12,030 bases of DNA. Source: Methanohalobium sp046546175. GTDB lineage: Archaea; Halobacteriota; Methanosarcinia; Methanosarcinales; Methanosarcinaceae. The notes beneath the pieces were generated by a model. That model was not told where the DNA came from. It worked only from the letters and a program-made list of their open reading frames with translations, and did no database searches. Positions 1 to 6,570 of the stretch are shown here, in pieces (position 1 is the first letter of the stretch; each line of letters opens with the position of its first letter). The DNA lies in the NCBI RefSeq assembly GCF_046546175.1, contig NZ_JBKGYF010000054.1, forward strand, positions 1 to 12,030, written 5' to 3'. The translations under genes were made by a program, and so were the position numbers.

Positions 1-717
1 TATAAATGTGAAATAGTTTACGAACATGAAACACAAAACCATGAATTAAACCACGAAAATGTAGCTTCAATAGACCTGGGGGTCAATAATGTCATAACCA
101 TGGTAAACAACATCGGTAAAAAACCGATTGTTGTTAAGGGTGGCATAGTAAAAAGTATAAATCAATATTTCAACAAAAAACTTGCAAGACTTAATTCAAT
201 CTACGATAAAATCGGTGTTGATGAAAGTAAAAAACTGAATAAATTATACCGCAAAAGGAACATGAAGATTAACGATTTCTTCCATAAAGTCAGTAAGAAA
301 ATCGTTGATTACTGCATCAAAAACAATATTAAAACCCTGATAATCGGATACAATCAGGGTTGGAAACAAAATTGTGGAATCGGAAAAGAGAACAATCAAA
401 AATTCGTGCAGATTCCATTCTTCAAATTGAAAAATCAAATCGAATATAAATGCGAAGATGTAGGCATCAACGTGAAGTTTCAGGATGAATCCTACACATC
501 CAAATGTTCTTTTTTAGATGGTGAACAAGTCAAAAAGAAAACCTGCTACCTGGGTCAAAGGTTAAAAAGAGGTTTGTTCCGGTCATCAAACGGTACAATC
601 ATCAACGCCGATGTGAATGGAGCTTACAACATCACGAAGAAAGCAATTCCCGGAGCTGTGAAGGGAATAAAGGGTGTGGCGTTACACCCGGTGAGGTTAT
701 CTCACGAATGTAATTGA
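1..717 (+). CDS. tnpB: TnpB-like RNA-guided nuclease / IS200/IS605 OrfB, 5' end outside the window
   Basis: The frame is open from base 1, so this is the C-terminal ~238 residues of a protein that is usually ~370-430 aa. RuvC-I is seen as SIDLGVNN (Asp codon 73-75) and RuvC-III as INADVNGAYNI (Asp codon 610-612). The usual RuvC-II glutamate position (vvvEdL) is IIGYN, with Gly at 346-348, while a Glu sits in QDESYTSK (487-489). This matches a known TnpB subgroup, and Fanzors, with a rearranged catalytic site. The zinc-finger CxxC pairs are reduced to isolated cysteines (505-507 and 544-546). TnpB proteins of IS605 elements are guide-RNA-directed DNA nucleases that help retain the transposon. 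No tnpA is visible. The frame is uninterrupted over the part seen and ends in TGA. Family confidence is high; activity is unknown because the N-terminus is missing. Confidence 0.9.
   Translation, partial: YKCEIVYEHETQNHELNHENVASIDLGVNNVITMVNNIGKKPIVVKGGIVKSINQYFNKKLARLNSIYDKIGVDESKKLNKLYRKRNMKINDFFHKVSKKIVDYCIKNNIKTLIIGYNQGWKQNCGIGKENNQKFVQIPFFKLKNQIEYKCEDVGINVKFQDESYTSKCSFLDGEQVKKKTCYLGQRLKRGLFRSSNGTIINADVNGAYNITKKAIPGAVKGIKGVALHPVRLSHECN
672..705 (+). ncRNA. Two hairpins at the tnpB 3' end, candidate omega-RNA scaffold / right end
   Basis: Two consecutive perfect stems lie inside the last codons of tnpB. GGGTGT (672-677) pairs with ACACCC (684-689) across a 6-base loop. GTGAG (691-695) pairs with CTCAC (701-705) across a 5-base loop. 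In IS200/IS605 elements the 3' end of tnpB overlaps the guide (omega) RNA scaffold, and the right end carries a hairpin recognised by TnpA. Position and structure fit that. The scaffold boundary, and therefore the guide start after it, cannot be fixed from one copy. Confidence 0.45.
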
Positions 718-757
718 TAATAAAAATTGATATTAAATGGATTTGATTTTATCAATT
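712..757. repeat. Imperfect long-loop inverted repeat just after tnpB
   Basis: AATTGATAA at 712-720 is the inverse of TTATCAATT at 749-757, with 28 bases between. The left arm overlaps the tnpB stop codon. It could mark the element boundary or be chance in A/T-rich DNA. Confidence 0.25.
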
Positions 758-953
758 GCAATGACGTGAACATCATCTTAAAGTATCTCGGCAAAATTTG
801 GATGACAATGGTATTGACCTTGGTAATGAATCAACCATACTCAATGAAGTGGATGATGCCTATTTGCTGCTGGATTTCTATACCAATGAAGTATGGATAT
901 CCAAAGAAATAATAGTGGATGAATTGAAAAAATATCTCTCAGAAGAAGTGTAA
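727..953 (+). pseudogene. Frameshifted C-terminal remnant of an acidic protein of unknown function
   Basis: I do not recognise the family. One frame reads from about 727 (LNGFDFINCNDVNIILKYLG) to the A-run at 793-796. A second frame continues from there (LDDNGIDLGNE, LLLDFYTNEVWISKE, DELKKYLSEEV) to a TAA at 951-953. Both halves look like real acidic, helix-rich protein. Restoring a single A in the four-A run joins them into about 75 residues. No convincing start or ribosome binding site precedes it, and it begins directly behind the tnpB element. I infer the 3' end of a gene cut by transposon insertion, then frameshifted. The alternative is a short gene starting at TTG 727 with a sequencing error in the A-run. 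Confidence 0.4.
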
Positions 954-980
954 CTCAAAAAATAAGGTAAAAGGGTTAGA

Positions 981-2219
981 TTATTCCCCTTCTACTTCAA
1001 GACCAAGAGCTTCTGCAACAAGAACGATGACGTCTTCTACTTCCATGTCTTTTGCGTCTACTGAATCTCTTGCATCTGATAGGTTTCTTTTACAGAATGG
1101 ACAGGCGCTTGTGAGGATGTCTGCGTTAGTTTTGAGAGCATCTTCCATGCGTTCTTCTCCAACATTAAGTGCAAGATTTGGAATTCCAGCTTTCATACCT
1201 CCTCCTGCACCGCAGCAACGACTGTATTCTTTTACCCTATCCATTTCTATTAGTTTTATTCCTGGTATATTTTCAAGGACATATCTTGGCGCATCATATG
1301 TACCAACGTGGCGTCCCATGTGGCATGGGTCATGGTAGGTTACTGTTTTGTTGATGGATTTTTCCCACTTGATTTTGCCCTGCTTGATTAGGTCTGCAAG
1401 GAATTCAGTTACATGTACAATTTCAAATGGTAGAGGTTTCCCATATAATTTGGGCCAATCCACAATAGAAGTACGATAACAACCTGCGCATGCATAAAGG
1501 ACCTTACTGGCTCCTTTGGCTTTTATATTTTCAACATTTTTTATTGTACAGTCTCTGGCAATGTTTTCAAGCTCGGATTGACCAGTCCTGAGGAGTGGTG
1601 AACCACAGCATAGTTCATCCTCTCCAAGCATAGCAAAATCAATACCCAGTTTATTAAGAACGCGTGCAGTAGCAACAGCAAGTTTGGTTTGTTTATACTC
1701 TGCGGTACATCCACCATAATAAACGATGTCAGCTTTTTCTTTAACTTCTATATCTTCAGGCATCCATGCTGTTCTTTTTTCGGCGGGTTCCATATATGGG
1801 TTACCGTATTCGGATACGAGTTTGAAGAAATATTTTTGTTTTCCATATGGACCCTGTCCGCGTTTTACAAGATTTGCACGCAGACCTTCCCAGAGATTTA
1901 TGGTGTCAATACCTGATTCACACACAGTTTCACAAATACCACAGGTTGTACACTGGTACAAATCGGATGTGAATTCATCGAGTTCTTCTTCTGATATCTC
2001 CTTTGGACCAAAGAGCTTTGCTCTGAGCCCATAGGATTTGTTCATATAATCTCTCCACCTCAGGATTTTATCTCGAGGTGCAAGTCCCGGTTCCTGACCG
2101 GATGCGGAATATGTCGGACACCACTGAACACATTCCCCACACCTTGTACAGGAATCCATTTCCATAAGTTGTACAGCGGTTATTCCTCTAGTGTCAATAG
2201 ATGGTTGTTTTTTAGCCAT
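981..2219 (-). CDS. hdrD: Heterodisulfide reductase subunit D (catalytic iron-sulfur subunit)
   Basis: Cytoplasmic catalytic subunit of membrane-bound HdrDE. It reduces the CoM-S-S-CoB heterodisulfide with electrons from HdrE, regenerating both thiols at the end of methanogenesis. The N-terminus has two ferredoxin-type [4Fe-4S] motifs: Cys24, 27, 30, 34 (CTRCGECVQWCP) and Cys90, 93, 96, 100 (CTTCGICETVC). Two CCG domains follow: Cys171, Cys204-205, Cys244/247; then Cys299, Cys335-336 (RCCGAGGG), Cys373/376. The CCG domains ligate the unusual [4Fe-4S] clusters of the active site in this family. The 412 aa length is normal. The start is ATG at 2219, with GGTGA about ten bases upstream, inside the end of hdrE. 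Only 5 bases separate the genes, so they are surely co-transcribed. All expected cysteines are present, so the gene is intact. Confidence 0.97.
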   Translation of the reverse strand: MAKKQPSIDTRGITAVQLMEMDSCTRCGECVQWCPTYSASGQEPGLAPRDKILRWRDYMNKSYGLRAKLFGPKEISEEELDEFTSDLYQCTTCGICETVCESGIDTINLWEGLRANLVKRGQGPYGKQKYFFKLVSEYGNPYMEPAEKRTAWMPEDIEVKEKADIVYYGGCTAEYKQTKLAVATARVLNKLGIDFAMLGEDELCCGSPLLRTGQSELENIARDCTIKNVENIKAKGASKVLYACAGCYRTSIVDWPKLYGKPLPFEIVHVTEFLADLIKQGKIKWEKSINKTVTYHDPCHMGRHVGTYDAPRYVLENIPGIKLIEMDRVKEYSRCCGAGGGMKAGIPNLALNVGEERMEDALKTNADILTSACPFCKRNLSDARDSVDAKDMEVEDVIVLVAEALGLEVEGE

Positions 2220-2224
2220 TGTAA

Positions 2225-3004
2225 TTATTCACCTTCCTCTGCTTCTACATTTGCGAGAATTGTAAGTGGTGTTGCTATAATGTGTATATATTTACTGAAC
2301 GGTATATAGGCTATACAAAACAGTAGTGATATAACAGCATGGAACAAAGCCATTTGTGGGGCAGCGTCTACTCCCCATTCAATTCCAAGCGCCCAGAAAT
2401 CACCGATTCTAATACCTTGTGCTATAAATCCGGTGATTACAATAAATGTAAGGCCTGCAATCAGGACTGCATCATATGCGATTGTGCTTTCTCTGGCTCT
2501 TTTAACAAACAATCTTCTGAATATTGCAACTATAATTCCAAACAACAGAAGATAACTGAACAGGTCATTCCATGGTTGAAGTGTTTGTCTGAACGCCTCT
2601 GGATGGATATTGACTCCAGATAAACTTAGTAATTCTATTAAAAACATCAGTAGAGACAATGCAAAAAGTGTCATCCATCCAACAAAAATGGTGATATGCA
2701 TAACCCATCTTAATTTACTAATTTTTATTATCCGTCTCTGCAGTAATATATCCAAAACTAAAGTTTTTAGAATTAATTTCCAGTCACCCTTTTTGGCAAC
2801 ATGCGATACGAATGTTTTCGGGAAGACCAGGATTCCTCCACCACCAGGTTCCTGTGCGTATCCGGTGGTTCCAAGTCCCCACTTTTTAATGTTCAAATAC
2901 ATTCCATAAAGGAATATACCTATAGCTATTACTGATAGTATCATAACCTGTACAAAGGTTATTCTCATTGCATCTGATATTCCAGAAAAATACTCCATGC
3001 TCAT
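2225..3004 (-). CDS. hdrE: Heterodisulfide reductase subunit E (membrane cytochrome b)
   Basis: Integral membrane cytochrome b that oxidises methanophenazine and passes electrons to HdrD; in Methanosarcina this step contributes to the proton gradient. The 259 aa sequence has five hydrophobic segments at about 17-38, 102-127, 147-165, 178-199 and 216-250. Likely haem-ligand histidines are His103 (WVMHITIF), His222 (LFHAVIS) and His241 (KYIHII). The arginine-rich RRLFVKRAR loop between segments 3 and 4 is typical of the NarI-like cytochrome fold. The ATG at 3004 is 8 bases after a strong AGGAGG (3013-3018); a second ATG two codons inside is less well placed. It is first in the operon with hdrD. 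A 259 aa length is normal and nothing is missing. Confidence 0.96.
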   Translation of the reverse strand: MSMEYFSGISDAMRITFVQVMILSVIAIGIFLYGMYLNIKKWGLGTTGYAQEPGGGGILVFPKTFVSHVAKKGDWKLILKTLVLDILLQRRIIKISKLRWVMHITIFVGWMTLFALSLLMFLIELLSLSGVNIHPEAFRQTLQPWNDLFSYLLLFGIIVAIFRRLFVKRARESTIAYDAVLIAGLTFIVITGFIAQGIRIGDFWALGIEWGVDAAPQMALFHAVISLLFCIAYIPFSKYIHIIATPLTILANVEAEEGE

Positions 3005-3012
3005 AAAATATA

Positions 3013-3018
3013 CCTCCT
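3013..3018 (-). promoter_or_regulatory. Ribosome binding site of hdrE
   Basis: AGGAGG on the minus strand, 8 bases before the ATG at 3004. It decides this start over the internal ATG at 2998. Confidence 0.85.
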
Positions 3019-3043
3019 GATGTAATAAAAGATTAATATAGTG

Positions 3044-3055
3044 GCAATTAATTGC
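3044..3055. promoter_or_regulatory. 12-bp perfect palindrome in the hdrED leader
   Basis: GCAATTAATTGC lies in the predicted 5' untranslated region, about 25 bases upstream of the hdrE ribosome binding site. It is a possible operator or RNA dyad; its role is unknown. Confidence 0.35.
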
Positions 3056-3104
3056 TTTATAGGGGGTTCTAAAATCATTAAGTTGGAAGGATTGTAGTTT
3101 TAAT

Positions 3105-3145
3105 TATATTTAAACGTTTCCGTATTCGATTATTTTATATATAAA
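3105..3145 (-). promoter_or_regulatory. Candidate TATA boxes of the hdrED operon
   Basis: On the minus strand TTTAAATATA (3105-3114) matches the archaeal TATA consensus and would start transcription near 3080, giving a leader of about 75-80 bases. A second A/T box, TTTATATATAAAA, lies at 3133-3145. Long leaders are usual for methanogenesis genes in Methanosarcinales. Which box is used cannot be told from sequence. Confidence 0.5.
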
Positions 3146-3151
3146 TATTAT

Positions 3152-3166
3152 ATAACACTGTGTTAT
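3152..3166. promoter_or_regulatory. Operator-like dyad upstream of the hdrED TATA boxes
   Basis: ATAACAC and GTGTTAT form a perfect 7-bp dyad around a single central T. It lies just upstream of the distal TATA box in the hdrED orientation, between the operon and the dead trkA. It is too tight for an RNA hairpin, so a bound protein dimer is more plausible. Confidence 0.35.
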
Positions 3167-3173
3167 TGTTTTT

Positions 3174-3826
3174 TCATTCAGTTTTCCCGGTTAAATAATC
3201 TGATATTTTATTTACATATTCAGACCTTGTTACTATAATAAGCTCGTCATTTTCTTCCAGTTTTGGTTTTCATCCGCAAGAATAAATTCACTCTTTCGAT
3301 AAAGTCCGATAAATGCACTTTTTTCCGGTAATTCCAGTTCAGGATTTTTTCCCACGTAAATTATTATTAATATATACACTTGTAAAACGCACGTTTGCAC
3401 GTATTAGGTTGCTCAATTATGTAGTATCTACCCTCTTAACACATCAATATATGAAAGTGGATGCTATATGAGAGGGGTTTATTATGTGGGCCAATCCCAA
3501 CTTTTTGGCAACTTCTGTAAACTGCACGTCATCGACTCTAATAACTATATTGCTAATTTCTGCTTCCTTCGCCATAAGACCGATAAGTATATTATCCTGG
3601 TCGTGGGTTGTACAGGCAACAAGTGCATCAGCTTCCCTTATTTCAGCTTTTTCCAGTATATTTGGCTGAGTGCCTTCACCATGCATAACCGTACAGTCCC
3701 GTGATTCTGCCAGTTCTTTTGCAAGATCAGGTTTTTTTCTATCAATATCACTTCATTACCCTATGATATCATATTACGTGTAAAATCCAAACCAAGCTGG
3801 CTTGCACCAACAGTAATTACTTTTAT
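3174..3826 (-). pseudogene. trkA: trkA, degenerate Trk potassium-uptake regulatory subunit
   Basis: Nearly the whole protein (about 217 codons; intact TrkA ~220 aa) can be followed across frames. The Rossmann N-domain begins KVITVGASQLGLDF, the middle reads EADALVACTTHDQDN and VIRVDDVQFTEVAKKLG, and the RCK_C part reads NPELELPEKSAFIGLYRK and KLEENDELIIVTRSEY. TrkA binds NAD(H) and gates TrkH on the cytoplasmic side. The start codon is ATA where ATG is expected (3824-3826). A TAG interrupts at 3761-3763, a frameshift falls in the seven-A run (plus-strand T-run 3732-3738), TGA lies at 3444-3446, TAA at 3417-3419, and frameshifts near 3358 and 3267. It overlaps the trkH end by four bases, the layout of a former operon. 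The damage is far too heavy for a working gene. Confidence 0.85.
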
Positions 3827-5276
3827 ACTTTATCACCCTGTCTATTATTTCTGGATGTCCATGTTCTTGGCATTAATAATATACATAACGGTATAATTTT
3901 AATTCTTTCAAGCAACATATCTGCACATAAAACCAGTTTAAGTGTAAGCGGCTTTACTGCGTCAGTAACACTTGCGGAAAGTTCAACTATACCTACTGCG
4001 CTGGACACCTCAAATATCGCGTCCATTATATTTATATCATGAATTATGAAAATGAATACAGAAACTACAAGTGTTAATGCATATAACATTACAATGGATA
4101 TAAGTGCATATAGTTCGTTTGTTTCAATCACGTGGTTCTTTACTTTTAGGGGAGTAATTGCTTACCTGGGCAAAAAATAGTTGTAAAATATCAGTTGAAT
4201 TACTTTTGCAAGCACAACAATTCGGAATATTTTGATTCCGCCTGCAGTGGATTTGATACTGCCACCAATCCATATCAGTCCACTAAGAAGCCCTTTGGAT
4301 TAATCAGGCAGTGATTACAGGTCAACTGTTGAAAATCCAGCAGTAGTTAAAGCAGAAAACACCTGAAATCCTGCATCAGAGAATTGAATAATAAAAGATT
4401 CGATATCGTTTGATAATGTTAACAAATATATAGGTATACCAATTATCGCAATTATACAAAAATATCGGAATTGAAGATTATTGATCAGCATTTTTGGGTT
4501 TTTAAAGAATTCTGGGTACAGTGCAAAACTGGTAGACCCCATAATACAGGAGATGATAACTATAAATGGAATTATAAAACCTTCAAATGCGCCAATACTT
4601 TCTGCTTGTGTTGGAAAACCACCGATGGATACACTACTGAAAGGATGACAGATAGAATCAAATACTGACATCTCGCACAAAAACAGAAACAAAAAAGCAA
4701 TTCCCGTAATTCCGGTATAGACTTTTCCAAGTAGATGAGTAGTTGCTATCACATTTGGTCGGAGTTTGGATCCTTAGTATGTTGTTTTGTAGAGTTTGAA
4801 GGCTGTAACTCCGGGATGGACAAAAACAGCCAGTACAACTATAATGATTCCTATACCTCCTAGCCATTGTGACCATGAGCATGTGAAAAAGAAAAGAGAG
4901 TTCATATCAGCAGGAGCCACGCTAAGACCGGTTGTTGTGATTGCAGATAGATACACTTTCAAAAAATGCATCGATAAACGGCATTCCCGTTGATAATGAC
5001 ATTGGTATTGAACTGATAAATGCTGAAATCGGGAATATAAGGCAGCTATGATGGTTGCTTATTTAGTTTCCAGTTCGAAGTCCGGCAACAAACGATATAC
5101 AGGATATCCAGTAATAAGTGTAACAAAAGATGTTGCTGCATAATATATTGCAGAACCGGTCTCATCCAGAATAATTCCTGCAAACACCGGTACAAAAATA
5201 GCAACAGCGAATACGACCAGCAAGAGACCAATATATTTCAATATTGCTTTTGTATTGACAGGTGAGACAAGTTCAT
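3823..5276 (-). pseudogene. trkH: trkH, degenerate Trk potassium-uptake membrane subunit
   Basis: Full-length remains (about 480 codons, normal for TrkH) of the potassium-translocating membrane subunit. It starts at ATG 5276 (MNLSHLSI), then shifts frame into NTKAILKYIGLLLV. All four pore-loop regions can be read: SAITTTGLSV, SSVSIGGFPTQ, SALTTAGFSTVDL and SSAVGIVELSASVT. The first three keep the filter glycine; the fourth has Glu where the family has Gly (GTVGLS). SIKSTAGGIKI and LLERIKIIPLCILLMPRTW are also TrkH hallmarks. In-frame TAA codons are at 5059-5061, 4774-4776, 4315-4317, 4300-4302 and 4162-4164. Two compensating frameshifts lie at about 4950-5040. It is clearly inactive. With trkA dead too, potassium uptake must rest on other systems or another trk copy outside the window. 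Confidence 0.87.
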
Positions 5277-5337
5277 ATATACTATATAATTAATATTGAA
5301 GAAAGAATTTAAAAAGGTTTTATAAGGATGATATCAG

Positions 5338-5760
5338 TTATGGTACAATAAGTACATCTGAATCACTATTTCTAATAACCTTCTCAGACACACTTCCAAT
5401 TAAAAACTTTTCAATTCCGCTTTTTCCGAGGGTTCCCATTACAACCAGATTGATATTATTCTCTCTGGCAAAATCGATGATTTTTTCGGCAGGATCCCCT
5501 TCAAGTATGAATGATTTGACTTCTATTCCCTTAGCATTGCCAACTATTTCCACGTAATCAGTTGTGGATTTTTTGATATTGTCTTTCTCAACACCAAAAA
5601 AATTTGGAGTTATGTAGTAGCTACCAGTGGTTATAACATGTACTGCATAGACATCAGCACCTGTTTTTTTTGCAAAATCGATTCCAGTGGATATTGCATT
5701 CATGGAATTTTCTGAACCATCAGTAGCGATTAATATTTTTCTGTAATGTGTATCCACCAT
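5338..5760 (-). CDS. UspA-family universal stress protein, ATP-binding type
   Basis: Small single-domain cytoplasmic Usp protein of about 140 aa. It begins with YRKILIATDGSENS, the first beta strand with the conserved Asp. Near the end it has GTLGKSGIEKFLIGSVSEKV, which matches the G-2x-G-9x-G-S/T nucleotide-binding motif of the MJ0577-like ATP-binding class. The frame extends upstream to 5820, but that extra part is hydrophobic and unlike the family. I therefore start at ATG 5760 (MVDTHYRK); ATG 5766 is an equal alternative. There is a weak GGGATGG upstream. It ends in DVLIVP and TAA, as expected. It lies downstream of the broken PHP fragment and upstream of the dead trkH, and usp genes often neighbour ion transporters. 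The substrate or partner is unknown. Confidence 0.9.
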   Translation of the reverse strand: MVDTHYRKILIATDGSENSMNAISTGIDFAKKTGADVYAVHVITTGSYYITPNFFGVEKDNIKKSTTDYVEIVGNAKGIEVKSFILEGDPAEKIIDFARENNINLVVMGTLGKSGIEKFLIGSVSEKVIRNSDSDVLIVP

Positions 5761-5824
5761 AACCATCCCAATAAATAATACAATTAAAATATGATATAGG
5801 TTTTGAAACAATGCCAGCACTCTA

Positions 5825-6364
5825 TCATCTGTTATCCAAAAAATCCCTGAGTTTGGAATATGTGTATGTGTTTATGATATCCTCACTGGTCATCCACCCT
5901 TTTTTTGCTTGCCCTATACCGTATTTCATAAAATCTAGGTGGGATACATCGCGACTGTCTATATCCATACAGAATTTAACATTGTATTTTCTGGCACTCA
6001 GAACCATTTCATCATTCAAATCTAAACGCTGGGGGAGGCTGTTGATTTTCCAGTATTTTTACTTTTATCCTCTGCTGTTTCAAATATTTCATCAAAGTCT
6101 GCCTGGTATCCTTCCCTCTTCCTGATTAAACGAGCGGTTGGATGTCCCAGTATATCAAGGTGTTTACTGCTTAATGCAGTAATTATTCGTTCAGTCATCT
6201 CCTTTTTTGATGATTTAAATCTGGAATGAACAGAGTCGATAACTATATCCAGTTTTTTGAGTATATAATCTGGATAATCCATAGTGCCGTCTGGAAGGAT
6301 ATCTTCTTCAGCACCTTTTAAAATTTTTACTTTATAAACAAAGCGTAAAACCCTGATGTCTTTA
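5825..6364 (-). pseudogene. PHP-domain C-terminal fragment of a PolX-type DNA polymerase
   Basis: About 180 codons match the end of bacterial/archaeal PolX (Pol beta-like plus PHP) proteins: KILKGAEEDIL, YPDYILKKLDIVIDSVHS, DILGHPTARLI, then INSLPQRLDLNDEM and HLDFMKYGIGQAKKGW. Intact proteins are ~570 aa; the polymerase domain and the first PHP motifs are absent. One frameshift near 6025-6035 splits the remains, with a few residues lost (expected LEIN). The PHP histidines in SVHS and LGHP remain, but the usual TDSH metal motif reads IDSR, so one ligand is gone. The fragment stops at the TTTA beside a short inverted-repeat element (6365-6439), which probably marks the event that removed the 5' part. 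Upstream of the element I find no polymerase sequence. Confidence 0.75.
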
Positions 6365-6439
6365 GAGCTTGTCCGATAGAAATTCTGCAAAATAACATGG
6401 TAAGTATTATTGCTTAACTAATTATTGTCGGACAAGCTA
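6365..6439. mobile_element. 75-bp MITE-like or IS-deletion relic with terminal inverted repeats
   Basis: AGCTTGTCCGA (6366-6376) is repeated in perfect inversion at 6428-6438. Extended to 20 bases from 6365 and 6439, the arms agree at 16 positions. The direct tetranucleotide TTTA lies immediately outside both ends (6361-6364 and 6440-6443), as a target duplication would. The 35-base interior codes for nothing. The short size and ends suggest a miniature element or the joined ends of an internally deleted insertion sequence; the parent family cannot be named from this alone. It sits exactly where the PolX fragment ends. Confidence 0.5.
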
Positions 6440-6570
6440 TTTAGCCAAGTGGTAGTTCACTTACATTTTTCATGGATTTATCCCCAATTCTTTGGGCTGC
6501 GAAATTATTAATAATTGGAACTTAAAACATCTAATAACAGCTATTTCATACAATACAGCAGGTCATTTTG
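6440..6570. other. Non-coding stretch before the kinase gene
   Basis: No convincing gene is seen on either strand. AGGT (6560-6563), seven bases before ATG 6571, is the probable ribosome binding site of the kinase. The A/T-rich stretch at about 6508-6530 may contain its promoter, but no clear TATA consensus stands out. Confidence 0.4.

Noticed and set aside
244..438. Minus-strand frame inside tnpB
   Set aside because: Antisense shadow of a conserved TnpB region.
1027..2034. Open frames on the plus strand opposite hdrD
   Set aside because: They are antisense shadows of a well-conserved gene, with odd composition, no ribosome binding sites and no recognisable domains.
5765..5820. N-terminal hydrophobic extension of the Usp protein suggesting a membrane-anchored form
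   Set aside because: Usp domains start right at the first beta strand, and ATG 5760 or 5766 gives a normal length; the extension lies in the spacer and has no good start signal.
6442..6520. Short minus-strand reading frame (INNFAAQRIGDKSMKNVSEL) upstream of the MITE-like element
   Set aside because: Only about 26 codons, no start signal and no match I recognise; it does not continue the PolX frame.
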